Positions 23,765 to 32,344 of a stretch of DNA of 64,000 bases are shown one piece after another; the stretch's first letter is position 1, and each line of letters opens with the position of its first letter. The notes beneath the pieces were generated by a model. The model worked only from the letters and a program-made list of their open reading frames with translations. It was not told where the DNA came from and ran no database searches. The stretch is from Acidimicrobiia bacterium (lineage in GTDB: Bacteria; Actinomycetota; Acidimicrobiia; Acidimicrobiales; Poriferisodalaceae): contig JAJECP010000032.1 of NCBI GenBank assembly GCA_022821985.1, positions 1 through 64,000 on the forward strand, written 5' to 3'. The position numbers and the translations under genes are program-made.

Positions 23765-24826
23765 ATGCCGCCCGACGGCAAGATCACTGAGCTCGCGCCG
23801 GACGTGCGCCGGCTGCAGCTGCCGATGTCGATGCCGGGTCTCGGGCATGTGAACTGCTACATCCTCGACGACGACCGCGGCGCCGCCCTCGTCGACCCCG
23901 GCCTGCCGGGCCCGGCCAACTGGAAAGCGCTCATGGCGGGGCTGGCCCAAGCCGAAGTGCCGCCGGAGCGCATCCACTCGATCATCGTCACCCACAGCCA
24001 CCCGGATCACTTCGGTGCCGCTGGGCGCTTCCACCGCGAGTACGGCGCCGATGTCGTGACCCACAGGCATTTCCGGCTCTGGTGGGACACCGCCGATGAA
24101 GACGAGGAAGCCCTCGAGCAGGTGTCGTCCGACGGCGAGAACAACGAGCTCGTGGCCGACCCCGTGCACGGCGGGCGCGATACCGGACCGGGCGGCCCCA
24201 CACCATGGGGCGGCCAGCGCTACAAGATGCCCATCCGGGCCAAGCTCGGCTACTGGGCGATGCGCAACGGGTGGGGCGGGCGCTGGTTCGCCACCCCTCA
24301 TCCCACACACCACGTCGAGGACGCCGACCGGATCAAGCTGGCGCGGCGCGAGTTCGTGGCAGTGCACACCCCCGGGCACACCATCGATCACCTGTGCCTG
24401 TTCGATCCCGAGGGCGGGCTGATGATCTGCGGCGACCATGTCCTGCCCACGATCACGCCGCACATCTCGGGCATCACCACGGCGCGTGACCCGCTGAAGG
24501 ACTTCTTCACCAGCCTCGACCGGGTCGCCAGCTTCGACGGCGTGACGATGGGCTTGCCGGCCCACGGCCAGCCGTTCACCGACCTGTCGGGACGCGTGGA
24601 GGACATCAAGCGTCACCACAACGAGCGCCTCGACCTGCTTCGCAACTCCTCGGACCGGCTCGGCCGTGCCCCCGTGCAGGACTACATGAAGCAGTTGTTC
24701 AAGGAGCGTTCGTGGGGCCCGATGGCCGAGTCGGAGACGTTCGCTCACTTGGAGCATCTGCGCTACATCGGCGAGGTCAGCGTCTCCCGGCGCCCCGATG
24801 ACGTCCTCGAATACGAGTTCGACTGA
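23765..24826 (+). CDS. MBL-fold metallo-hydrolase
   Basis: The 353-residue protein has the metallo-beta-lactamase motif THSHPDHFGA near residue 80, a further His in HTPGHTIDHLCL and Asp in ICGDHVLP, then LPAHGQPF. These are the zinc ligands of the superfamily. The C-terminal extension resembles hydrolases with a helical cap (LACTB2 or RNase-like group); the substrate cannot be assigned. ATG 23765 is preceded by GAGGAG at a good distance; GTG 23738 is an alternative. Confidence 0.88.
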   Translation: MPPDGKITELAPDVRRLQLPMSMPGLGHVNCYILDDDRGAALVDPGLPGPANWKALMAGLAQAEVPPERIHSIIVTHSHPDHFGAAGRFHREYGADVVTHRHFRLWWDTADEDEEALEQVSSDGENNELVADPVHGGRDTGPGGPTPWGGQRYKMPIRAKLGYWAMRNGWGGRWFATPHPTHHVEDADRIKLARREFVAVHTPGHTIDHLCLFDPEGGLMICGDHVLPTITPHISGITTARDPLKDFFTSLDRVASFDGVTMGLPAHGQPFTDLSGRVEDIKRHHNERLDLLRNSSDRLGRAPVQDYMKQLFKERSWGPMAESETFAHLEHLRYIGEVSVSRRPDDVLEYEFD

Positions 24827-24889
24827 CGAGTTTCCTCCGCTCGCAGCCGGGGGTCGCGCCGTCGCTGCAGCAGGCGCGCAGAAAACAAC

Positions 24890-24919
24890 TTGACACGGCT
24901 TGCCGTGACGTGGTGCTGT
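24890..24919 (+). promoter_or_regulatory. Consensus -35 overlapped by a palindrome
   Basis: TTGACA at 24890-24895 overlaps the perfect palindrome CACGGC-TT-GCCGTG at 24894-24907, an operator-like layout. No good -10 hexamer sits 16-18 bases downstream, so promoter activity is uncertain. It lies about 100 bases before the small ORF at 24995. Confidence 0.3.
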
Positions 24920-24994
24920 TGGCGCCGCTGCGGCCTATCGTCGGGAATCCGCAGCTGGCCACCAGCCCCGACCTTTCGCCCGATTGGATCCCCG

Positions 24995-25237
24995 ATGTTC
25001 GACCACGGCGCCTGCACCACAGCGCGTGCCTGCGGGTATCGCGTACGGGTGCCGGCAACTGGCGTGCGCTGTTGGCGGCCCGTCACGCGCATGCGGGCGC
25101 GCGGCACGGCCATCGGCCAGTTCGCGGCGGTGGGTCCCATGCCGGTCATGTTCCAGCATGCGGAGCGCGGTCACGGTGCCTACCCGACGCCAACGACCAA
25201 GCGTCACCGCCTGCGGCCCTCGGAGTATCTGATGTAG
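24995..25237 (+). CDS. Hypothetical 80-residue protein upstream of whiB
   Basis: The ORF starts MFDHGACTTARACGYRVRVP and ends RHRLRPSEYLM. It is basic, contains three cysteines and uses G or C at about 80 percent of third positions, higher than the competing frames. An intrinsic-type terminator follows its stop by 25 bases. No family was recognised. It could instead be part of an untranslated RNA ahead of whiB. Confidence 0.4.
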   Translation: MFDHGACTTARACGYRVRVPATGVRCWRPVTRMRARGTAIGQFAAVGPMPVMFQHAERGHGAYPTPTTKRHRLRPSEYLM

Positions 25238-25262
25238 TCCACTGAGACACCAGAACTCTCCG

Positions 25263-25292
25263 AACGGCCGCTGGGACAACCCGGCGGCCGTT
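25263..25292 (+). terminator. Intrinsic-type terminator between the small ORF and whiB
   Basis: AACGGCCGC/GCGGCCGTT form a perfect 9-bp stem with a 12-base loop, followed by TTGCGTTT, with TTTT spanning the end of the stem. It separates the upstream small ORF from whiB, implying that whiB has its own promoter in the following 75 bases. Confidence 0.65.
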
Positions 25293-25366
25293 TTGCGTTT
25301 CCGGTGCACGCACCGACACCATTGCCCGTCAACCACAACTGCTTCACAAGACACAGGAGAAAGCTC

Positions 25367-25720
25367 ATGCTGGAACTGGTCATCGACAACACCGACACCA
25401 CAGCGGCCCTCGCCAATGAGGGCTGGCGCGCACGGGGTCGCTGCCGCGACCTCGTGGGCACCCTGACGCCGCTGTTCTTCTCGGAGAACTTCTACGAGAT
25501 CGCTCGCGCCAAGGCCATCTGCTCGGCCTGCCCAGTGATGAGCGAGTGCTTCGACGCCGCCAACGCACGCCACGAGCCATGGGGCGTGTGGGGCGGCGAG
25601 CTCTTCGAGAACGGGCGCGTCTGCAGGGACAAACGCCCGCGCGGCCGGCCGCCCAGAAGCGGCCACCCGCAGCTCATGATCGAGGAGGTGCCGCTGCCTC
25701 CCGACTTGGCCCGCGCCTGA
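25367..25720 (+). CDS. WhiB-family iron-sulfur transcription factor
   Basis: The 117-residue protein has the four WhiB cysteines at 26, 52, 55 and 61 (CSACPVMSEC), which bind a [4Fe-4S] cluster. GVWGGE at 73-78 is the turn that contacts sigma factor, and the basic tail RDKRPRGRPPRSG binds DNA. WhiB proteins are restricted to actinobacteria and control development and stress responses. AGGAGA precedes ATG 25367. Which WhiB subclass this is cannot be decided without alignment. Confidence 0.93.
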   Translation: MLELVIDNTDTTAALANEGWRARGRCRDLVGTLTPLFFSENFYEIARAKAICSACPVMSECFDAANARHEPWGVWGGELFENGRVCRDKRPRGRPPRSGHPQLMIEEVPLPPDLARA

Positions 25721-25851
25721 GTCTTCCCCTGCTCAGGCGCGTCCTCCGAGTGGACCCAGCTTCTGCGACGGGTCCCTCCGCTGGGTCTGCCGACCCCCTC
25801 CGGCAAACCCGGCACCAAGGCCTGCAGTGCCCCCGCACGCCTCATCGAGAC

Positions 25852-25911
25852 GGCCCGCCCCGGTGAACTGAGGCTGCCCGAAATGGGCGGCTGGCAGCCC
25901 CGGGGCGGGCC
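25852..25911. terminator. Long GC hairpin downstream of whiB
   Basis: GGCCCGCCCCGG (25852-25863) pairs perfectly with CCGGGGCGGGCC (25900-25911). Inside, GCCC-GAAAT-GGGC makes a second small hairpin. It fills the 296-base gap between whiB and the thioredoxin-like gene, in which I see no gene. No T run follows. Confidence 0.5.
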
Positions 25912-26016
25912 GTCGAGCGGTGAAGCGGTCCGGCCGTCGCCACTCGTCGGCGCTTCGTGTTGCCGCTGCCGTCCTGAGCCAATCGCCGCAAGGGGCACAA
26001 GTAGCCTCGCCCGTGC

Positions 26017-26691
26017 ATGGACTCACCGGGCGGCGCACGCTGGCGGGCACAGCTCAGGGGCTGGCGCGGCGGACTGTTCGCCTTGCTCGGCCTCTACGCA
26101 CTCGGGGCGACGGTGTTCCTGCTGGCCGGCGGCGGGCAACCCGCCATGACCTCGCTAGTGGCGATGGAAGCCGAGGTCGAAGGCGGCGATGCGGCCGGAT
26201 CGGATCCCGCAGCGACCGCAGCGTCGGAACCGCCTCCGGACTGCAACGACATCGACCCGGTCGAGCACGACGTGGATTCAGGCCTGACCGGCGTGCACGC
26301 GCTCGGCTTCGTGACACTCGAAGAACAACCCGCAGCATTCGCCGGCTACGCAGGTTGCCCGCTCATCGTGAACTTCTTCGCGTCGTGGTGCGTTCCCTGT
26401 GTCACCGAGATGCCCGACTTCGAACGCTTCTGGAACGCCCACGGCACGCAGGTGGCTGTGCTGGGTCTGGCGGCCAATGATCGGCTGGAGGACGCCATTG
26501 CCACGGTGATCGACCGCGGCGTGACCTACCCCACCGGGCTCGACGAAGGCGAGCTGTTCATCGACTTCGGCGGGCTGGGCATGCCCACCACGGTGTTCGT
26601 GTCACCCGAAGGCCAGATTCTCGAAACCCATAGCGGCCTGCTCACCCTCGACGACATCACCACCAGAGCAGAGGAGCACTTCGGGCTATGA
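26017..26691 (+). CDS. Membrane-anchored TlpA/ResA-like thioredoxin
   Basis: The 224-residue protein has an N-terminal anchor (GLFALLGLYALGATVFLLAG), an acidic Ala-rich linker and a thioredoxin fold. The active site is FFASWCVPCVTEMP with Cys at about 125 and 128, and the cis-Pro loop is GMPTTVFV. It should reduce disulfides outside the membrane, typically apo-cytochrome c or other exported proteins. The CcdA-like gene that supplies electrons to such proteins begins 55 bases downstream. Confidence 0.9.
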   Translation: MDSPGGARWRAQLRGWRGGLFALLGLYALGATVFLLAGGGQPAMTSLVAMEAEVEGGDAAGSDPAATAASEPPPDCNDIDPVEHDVDSGLTGVHALGFVTLEEQPAAFAGYAGCPLIVNFFASWCVPCVTEMPDFERFWNAHGTQVAVLGLAANDRLEDAIATVIDRGVTYPTGLDEGELFIDFGGLGMPTTVFVSPEGQILETHSGLLTLDDITTRAEEHFGL

Positions 26692-26727
26692 GCCCGAAGC
26701 AACTAGCGCAGCGGGCTATGAGTCCGC
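26679..26727 (+). repeat. Two near-identical tandem hairpins
   Basis: CTTCGGGCT-ATG-AGCCCGAAG (26679-26699, overlapping the thioredoxin stop) and GCGGGCT-ATG-AGTCCGC (26711-26727) share CGGGCTATGAGYCCG about 30 bases apart. They sit between the tlpA-like and ccdA-like genes and could slow or stop transcription, or set mRNA ends. Confidence 0.6.
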
Positions 26728-26746
26728 AGAAAGGACGCAGCGGCAT

Positions 26747-27664
26747 ATGAACAGCGCTCGACTCACCTTCGCCTTCACAGCCGGCATCGTGGCGACCATC
26801 AACCCGTGCGGCTTCGCCATGCTGCCCGCGTACCTGTCGTTCTTCTTGGGCATCGACCGCCGCGCCAGCGAGGGCAGCTCCCGCGCCGGCGTGGGACGGG
26901 CACTGGCCACCGGCGCCGTTGTCACCACCGGCATCGTGGTGGTGTTCGGCATCGTCGGCATCGCGCTGTCGGCGGGTTTGAGCGCCCTGCGCGACTACGT
27001 GCCGTGGGCAGCCATCGTGATCGGTGTCGGCCTCATCGCACTCGGCGTCGCCATCCTCGCCGGCTTTCGCCTGACGGCATACCTGCCCAAGTTCGAGCGA
27101 GGCGCCTCGGGCCGGGACGTCCGCTCGCTGTTCCTGTTCGGCGTCAGCTACGCCGTGGCCTCGGTGTCGTGCGGGCTGGCGACGTTCCTGGTGGTGGTCA
27201 CCGCTTCGGCCGGCGACGACAGCTTCGTCGGCGGGATCGTGTCATTCGTGCTGTATGCGCTCGGCATGGGCCTCGTGCTCACGTCGCTGGCCGTCAGCCT
27301 GGCGCTGGCTCGCGGCTGGCTGCTGAGCAAGCTCCGCGTGCTCATGCGCTACACCGACACGATCGCGGCAGTGCTGATGATCGCTGCCGGCGCGTTCACC
27401 ATCTGGTACTGGTTCATCGACCTGACCGACCGCGGCGGAGACGGACTGGTGGTGACGGTCGAACGGTGGAGCAGCAGCCTGAGCAACTGGGTCGCCTCGG
27501 TCGGCGGGCTGCGGCTGGGTCTCGTGATGAGCATCGTGCTCGCCATCGGCGGCATGGCCATGCTTGTGTCCGGACGCGGCGGCGACGACCCAGCGGCGTC
27601 GGACCTCGCCGATGAATCCTCTGGGCCGGATCAAGCGGGCAGTGCCGCTGAGGTGCTGAACTAA
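26747..27664 (+). CDS. CcdA/DsbD-like cytochrome c biogenesis membrane protein
   Basis: The 305-residue polytopic protein has at least seven hydrophobic segments. It has a redox Cys in TINPCGFAMLPAYLSFFLG (TM1) and a second in SYAVASVSCGLATFLVV (TM4), the usual CcdA pair. CcdA passes electrons from cytosolic thioredoxin across the membrane to TlpA/ResA proteins, fitting its place right after such a gene. This supports cytochrome c maturation for the caa3 oxidase encoded further on. The C-terminal 50 residues are a hydrophilic acidic extension. Confidence 0.9.
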   Translation: MNSARLTFAFTAGIVATINPCGFAMLPAYLSFFLGIDRRASEGSSRAGVGRALATGAVVTTGIVVVFGIVGIALSAGLSALRDYVPWAAIVIGVGLIALGVAILAGFRLTAYLPKFERGASGRDVRSLFLFGVSYAVASVSCGLATFLVVVTASAGDDSFVGGIVSFVLYALGMGLVLTSLAVSLALARGWLLSKLRVLMRYTDTIAAVLMIAAGAFTIWYWFIDLTDRGGDGLVVTVERWSSSLSNWVASVGGLRLGLVMSIVLAIGGMAMLVSGRGGDDPAASDLADESSGPDQAGSAAEVLN

Positions 27665-27670
27665 GCCACC

Positions 27671-28369
27671 GTGGCACTGCACCTGAAGGACCGCACGCTC
27701 CTCGATGCCGAGCGGCCCTTCGCCGAACTGCTCGCCCGACCCGGTGTGACCGAGATGCTGCGACTCCGCTCGCGATTCGGCTTCATGGCCTTTCACGGCG
27801 GGTGGCTCGAAGAGGTCACCGACGACATCGCTGCGGCGGCCGCCGAGCGCAGCGGCGCCTCGGTGTACGCGTGCCTGCAGGGCCCCGACGATCAGTGGCA
27901 CCTGCCCAGCCACTGCTTCGATCCCGCAGACTCGCCGGTGCTGCGCGCGTTCCTCGACCATGTGGATGTCGTGGTGGCAGTCCACGGATTCGGCAGCCCC
28001 CGGCTGCTGCGAGCGGTGCTGCTGGGCGGGCGCAACCGGCCGCTGGCGGCCCATGTCGCGGTGCATCTGATCGGGCGACTGCCTCACTACGAGATCCTTC
28101 ACCGTCTCGACGACATCCCCAAGACGCTGGCCGGCCAGCACCCGCGCAACCCCTGCAACCTGCCCCGCCACGGCGGTGTTCAGATCGAGCTACCGCCGCG
28201 CATCCGCGGCAAGAGCCCGATGTGGACAGGATTCCGCGGTCCCGGACGGGTGCCCCATCACGAGGCACTCATCGAAGGCCTAGCGGCGGCAGCGCGTGCA
28301 TGGACGGCCTCGGAGGCCCCGCACAGCGCCGGCAGGGAGCTGGTGCCCGAGCCTGCGCTCGCCGACTGA
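27671..28369 (+). CDS. Poly-gamma-glutamate hydrolase-like zinc protein
   Basis: The 232-residue protein has a family-like pattern of metal-binding residues: FMAFHGGWLEE near residue 40, VVVAVHGFGSPRLL near 98 and HHEALIEGLAAAA near the end. This matches the poly-gamma-glutamate hydrolase family (formerly DUF867), phage- and host-encoded enzymes of the zinc-peptidase fold. No signal peptide is visible, so a cytosolic role or another amidated substrate is possible. The start is GTG, 6 bases after the CcdA-like stop. Confidence 0.7.
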   Translation: MALHLKDRTLLDAERPFAELLARPGVTEMLRLRSRFGFMAFHGGWLEEVTDDIAAAAAERSGASVYACLQGPDDQWHLPSHCFDPADSPVLRAFLDHVDVVVAVHGFGSPRLLRAVLLGGRNRPLAAHVAVHLIGRLPHYEILHRLDDIPKTLAGQHPRNPCNLPRHGGVQIELPPRIRGKSPMWTGFRGPGRVPHHEALIEGLAAAARAWTASEAPHSAGRELVPEPALAD

Positions 28370-28378
28370 GACACCCCG

Positions 28379-28795
28379 ATGTCGTTGCGTGTCGCAGCCG
28401 CGGTTGCGGCAGCAGGAATCGTCGGCGCCGTCATCCGTTGGAGTGTCGCCACACAGGTTGACGACAACTGGGCGCTGCTCATCGTCAACGTCATGGGCTG
28501 CGGCATCGTCGGCTGGGCAACCGCCCGCCACGAGCGGACCCGGCACCGCGGACCGGTTCGACACGGCATCGACAGCACCAGCCGGAGTGTTGCGGGGCCG
28601 TCGCCCGGGCTGACGGCTGGCTTCTGCGGCGCACTGACCAGCATGTCGGCGCTCGCGCTGCAGCTCGCGAGATACCTCGACGACGGCCGCATCGCGACGG
28701 CGGCGGCATGGCTCGGCCTGACGGCTGCGGCCTGCACCGCGGCATTTGTGATGAGCCGCTTGGCTGTCATGCTCAGCTACGGAAGACGGCCATGA
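28379..28795 (+). CDS. crcB: CrcB/Fluc fluoride channel subunit 1
   Basis: The 138-residue protein has four hydrophobic segments. It has AAGIVGAVIRW, LLIVNVMGCGIVGW (the conserved Asn of TM2) and GFCGALTSMSALALQ, corresponding to the family's GFCGgfTTFSTF. Fluc channels export fluoride as dual-topology dimers. A second, shorter homologue overlaps its stop as ATGA, so a heterodimer is likely. A loop between TM2 and TM3 is expanded and Arg-rich. I found no fluoride riboswitch upstream. Confidence 0.85.
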   Translation: MSLRVAAAVAAAGIVGAVIRWSVATQVDDNWALLIVNVMGCGIVGWATARHERTRHRGPVRHGIDSTSRSVAGPSPGLTAGFCGALTSMSALALQLARYLDDGRIATAAAWLGLTAAACTAAFVMSRLAVMLSYGRRP

Positions 28796-29121
28796 CGGTG
28801 TTCGCAACGGCAGTCGGGTTCGGCGTCGCGGCCGCGGTCGGCGCATTGCTCCGGTGGCGGGCGAGCACCACGCTCGGGCCGGGCGGGACACTGCTCATCA
28901 ACATCGCCGGCGCCTTCGCACTCGGACTGCTCGCGAGCACATCGGGCGCCCTGGCAACCATCGTGGGCACAGCGGGCCTCGGGGCCCTCACCACCGTGTC
29001 GGGCATCTTTCCCGAGAGCGCACGTCTCATGCGAGCCAGCCCGCTGCTGGCACTCGGCTACGTCTCGCTCACCATTACCGGCGCAACCGCCGCCGCCACC
29101 GTGGGCCTCCGGCTCGTCTAG
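28792..29121 (+). CDS. crcB: CrcB/Fluc fluoride channel subunit 2
   Basis: The 109-residue four-TM protein has VGALLRWRA, GTLLINIAGAFALGLL and GTAGLGALTTVSGIF, the compact CrcB pattern with conserved Asn and the TTxS triad region. It overlaps crcB subunit 1 as ATGA. In Gram-positive bacteria two-gene Fluc channels assemble as antiparallel heterodimers. Confidence 0.87.
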   Translation: MTVFATAVGFGVAAAVGALLRWRASTTLGPGGTLLINIAGAFALGLLASTSGALATIVGTAGLGALTTVSGIFPESARLMRASPLLALGYVSLTITGATAAATVGLRLV

Positions 29122-29146
29122 CGCCAGTCAGCCGGCTCAGGGCGCT

Positions 29147-30400
29147 TCAGGCGGGGGCCGGAATCTCGGTGAAGTTGAGCCAGGGGTGGAGCACTTCGGG
29201 CACTGCGATGGAGCCGTCGGGGCGCTGGTGGTTCTCCATGATGAACACGAGCGTGCGGCCGACAGCGCACGCGGTGCCGTTGAGCGTGTGCACCAAGCCG
29301 CTGGCGTCGTCGTCCACCCAGCGAGTGCCCAGCCGTCGAGCTGAGTAGTCGGTGTAGTTCGAGCACGAGGTGACCTCGCGGTACGCCCGCTCCGACGGCA
29401 GCCACACCTCGAGGTCGTACTTCTTGGCCGCCGCGGCGCCCAAGTCGCCCGCTGCCACGTTGATGACCCGGTAGGGCAAATCGAGCGAGGCGACGATCTC
29501 CTCCTGAATGGCACGCAAGGCCTCCAGCTCGTCCCAACTCGTCTCGGAGTCGCAGAACGAGAACATCTCCACCTTGTCGAACTGGTGGACGCGGAAGATG
29601 CCGCGGGTGTCCTTGCCGTGGGTGCCGGCCTCGCGCCGGAAGCACGACGAGAACCCGGCATAGCGCAGCGGCAACCCGTCCCGCTCCAAGCGCTCGCCCC
29701 GGTGCAGACCGGCCAGCGCCACTTCCGACGTGCCGATCAGGAACAGGTCGTCGCCGTCGATCTCGTACACCTGGTGGCGGTCGGCAGGGAAGAACCCGGC
29801 CTCGACCATCAGCTCCTCGCGCACCAGCACCGGCGGCACCACGGGCAGGAAGCCGTTGCGCTCCAGCACGTCCATGGTCCACTGCACCAGAGCGAACTCC
29901 AGCCGCACCGCGGCGCCCTTGATGTAGGCGAACCGCGTGCCGCTGTTGCGAGCCCCGCTTTCGGAGTCCACCAGACCGCTCAGCGCTCCGATCTCTGCAT
30001 GGTCGTACGCGGGCGGATCGCCGCGCTCCCCCACCTCGCGCACCGTCTCGAAGTGCTCCTCGCCGCCGGAGGGAACATCGGCCGCAGCCGGATTCGGAAC
30101 CTGCAGCGCCAGCTCGGTACGGCGTTCAGTAGCAGCACGCTCGGAAGTCTCGAGGCTCTCGACTTCTTCCTTGAGGCGGCCCGCCTCGGCGATCTTGGCC
30201 GGGCGGTCTTCGGGAGCGGCGCGCCCGATCTCGCGGGACGCAGCGTTCTGCGCAGCGCGCGCTTCCTCGGCCTGATGTGTGATCCCTCGCCACGCCTCGT
30301 CGGCCGCGAGCACGTCGTCGATGAACTCCGGCGACGCGCCCTTGCGCACGGCACCGTCTCTGTACGCAGCGTCGTCTCGAAGCCGGCGGAGATCGATCAC
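29147..30400 (-). CDS. serS: Seryl-tRNA synthetase
   Basis: The 417-residue class II synthetase charges tRNA-Ser. The N-terminal coiled-coil arm covers about residues 30-100 (EEARAAQNAASREIGRAAPE). Motif 2 is FSSCFRREAGTHGKDTRGIF and motif 3 is NGTACAVGRTLVFIMENHQ. TSEVAL is the serine and ATP pocket segment. GTG 30400 gives the standard VIDLRRLRDD start; the frame is open 47 codons further upstream but that part does not fit the family. Confidence 0.96.
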   Translation of the reverse strand: MIDLRRLRDDAAYRDGAVRKGASPEFIDDVLAADEAWRGITHQAEEARAAQNAASREIGRAAPEDRPAKIAEAGRLKEEVESLETSERAATERRTELALQVPNPAAADVPSGGEEHFETVREVGERGDPPAYDHAEIGALSGLVDSESGARNSGTRFAYIKGAAVRLEFALVQWTMDVLERNGFLPVVPPVLVREELMVEAGFFPADRHQVYEIDGDDLFLIGTSEVALAGLHRGERLERDGLPLRYAGFSSCFRREAGTHGKDTRGIFRVHQFDKVEMFSFCDSETSWDELEALRAIQEEIVASLDLPYRVINVAAGDLGAAAAKKYDLEVWLPSERAYREVTSCSNYTDYSARRLGTRWVDDDASGLVHTLNGTACAVGRTLVFIMENHQRPDGSIAVPEVLHPWLNFTEIPAPA

Positions 30401-30483
30401 GCCGGGTGAAGCTACCGGCCCCGCACGCTCCCGATGGGCTCGGAGTGCTTGCGCTTCGGGATATGACTTGCGAGCATCCTTCG

Positions 30484-32238
30484 ATGCAGGAACCCGCAAC
30501 AACCCCCGGTCGTCACATCCGCTTCGAAGCCTCTGACACACCCCCGCTGCCGATCACCGCTGGACTCGGCTTGCAGTTCGCCATCCTCGCCATAGCCGGC
30601 ATCGTGCTGACACCTGCCATCGTTGTCCGGGCCGCCGACGGAACAGACGCGTACTTGGCGTGGGCGGTGTTCGCCGCCGCAGCGATCAGCGGCATCAGCA
30701 CCATCCTGCAAGCCGTGCGGTTCGGACGCATCGGCGCGGGATACGTGCTGCTGATGGGTACATCCGGAGCCTTCATCGCGGTGTGCGTCACGGCGCTCGT
30801 CGACGGCGGGCCGGGGCTCCTGGCCACCCTGGTCGTTGCCTCGTCGCTGTTCCAGTTCCTGCTGGCTGCCAAGCTCGCCCTATTCCGGCGATTGTTCACG
30901 CCGACCGTGGCCGGGACCGTGGTCATGCTCATCGCAGTCTCGGTGATGCCGCTCATCTTCGACATGGTGGCTGCGTCACCCGAAGGCGCGGCCGCGGCGA
31001 GTGCGCCCGTCAGCGCTCTCGTGGCCGTCGGCGTCATTGTGGTGATCGCGCTGAAGGCCCGCGGCAGTCTCCGTTTGTGGGCGCCAGTCATCGGCATCGT
31101 GGTCGGATCGACGGTTGCAGCATTCTTCGGGTTGTACGACTTCGATCGGATTGCCGGTGCGGGCTGGATCGGACTGCCCGACGGCGGCTGGCCCGGTTTC
31201 GACTTCACGTTCGGATCCGAGTTCTGGATCCTCCTGCCGGGTTTCGTGTTCGCCACCGTCATCGGCGCAATCGAGACCATCGGCGACTCGGTGGCCATTC
31301 AGCGGGTGTCCTGGCGGCGGCCAAGAGCCGTTGACTACCGGGCAGTGCAAGGTGCCGTCGCCGCCGACGGCACCGGCAATCTGCTGTCGGGACTGGCCGG
31401 CACGGTGCCCAACACCACCTATTCCATGAGCATCTCGGTCACTGAGCTGACCGGAGTGGCAGCGCGCCGGGTGGGCGTGGCCATCGGTGCCGCGTTCATC
31501 GTGATGGCGTTCGTGCCCAAGGCACTGGCCACGGTGATGGCGGTGCCAGACGCCGTCGTCGCGGCATACGCAACGATCCTGCTGGCGATGCTGTTCGTGA
31601 CCGGCATGCAGATCGTCATCGCCGACGCCACCGACTACCGCAAGGGGCTGATCGCGGGCTTCTCGTTCTGGATCGGCGTGGGCTTCCAGAACGGCGTGAT
31701 CTTCCCCGAGTACCTGTCGGGCTTTGCCGGCGGCTTCCTCGAGAACGGCATGACGGCCGGCGGGCTCACGGCCATTGTCCTGACGCTGTTCACCGAGGTC
31801 GCCCAAGCTCGCCCTCAGCGGATGCGCTGCGAGTTGACGACCCAGTCATTGCCGCAGGTTCGGGTGTTCCTGGGCCGCTTCGCCGACCGCAACGGCTGGA
31901 ACCGGTTGATGTCGGACCGCCTCGACGCAGTGGCCGAGGAGGCGCTGCTGACACTGATCGACGCCGAACGGCCTGCTGGTGCAGGCGAGGGCCGCACTCT
32001 GCGGTTGACAGCGAGCAAGCAGGACGGCGGTGCCGTCCTCGAGTTCGTGGCCGCGGCGAGCGAGGAGAACATCGAGGACCGGCTCGCCGTGCTGGATTCG
32101 CACAGCGCCGAGAGGCCAGTCGAGCGAGACCTGTCCTTGCGGATGCTCCGGCATCACGCAGCATCGGTGAATCATCAGCAGTATCACGAGGTGGATATCG
32201 TGACCGTCCACGTTGACGTGCCCGACCCCAGAGGCTGA
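30484..32238 (+). CDS. NCS2-type nucleobase permease with extra C-terminal ATPase-like domain
   Basis: Residues 20-450 form a polytopic permease of the xanthine/uracil (SLC23-like) family, with ATVIGAIETIGDSVAIQRVS carrying the family's functional Glu and GLAGTVPNTTYSMSISVTELTG the conserved transport motif. After the last TM comes a cytosolic domain (about 455-580): FADRNGWNRLMSDRLDAVAE, then EALLTLI, then SLRMLRHHAASVNHQQYHEV. It resembles the HATPase domain of RsbW-like anti-sigma kinases. Such a fusion suggests the transporter senses or signals, which is inference. ATG 30463 is an alternative start. Confidence 0.82.
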   Translation: MQEPATTPGRHIRFEASDTPPLPITAGLGLQFAILAIAGIVLTPAIVVRAADGTDAYLAWAVFAAAAISGISTILQAVRFGRIGAGYVLLMGTSGAFIAVCVTALVDGGPGLLATLVVASSLFQFLLAAKLALFRRLFTPTVAGTVVMLIAVSVMPLIFDMVAASPEGAAAASAPVSALVAVGVIVVIALKARGSLRLWAPVIGIVVGSTVAAFFGLYDFDRIAGAGWIGLPDGGWPGFDFTFGSEFWILLPGFVFATVIGAIETIGDSVAIQRVSWRRPRAVDYRAVQGAVAADGTGNLLSGLAGTVPNTTYSMSISVTELTGVAARRVGVAIGAAFIVMAFVPKALATVMAVPDAVVAAYATILLAMLFVTGMQIVIADATDYRKGLIAGFSFWIGVGFQNGVIFPEYLSGFAGGFLENGMTAGGLTAIVLTLFTEVAQARPQRMRCELTTQSLPQVRVFLGRFADRNGWNRLMSDRLDAVAEEALLTLIDAERPAGAGEGRTLRLTASKQDGGAVLEFVAAASEENIEDRLAVLDSHSAERPVERDLSLRMLRHHAASVNHQQYHEVDIVTVHVDVPDPRG

Positions 32239-32344
32239 GCCGAATGGCGAAGCCGTGGCCCGAGCGGCCCGTGAGCCCAATCACATGGGGATCGGGAACA
32301 AGAGCGGGAAACAACAGCCATTGCGCCGGCAGGGGGATGCTCCC

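Noticed and set aside
28300..28378. Fluoride riboswitch before crcB
   Set aside because: The gap to the preceding gene is only 9 bases and no crcB-motif structure is visible.
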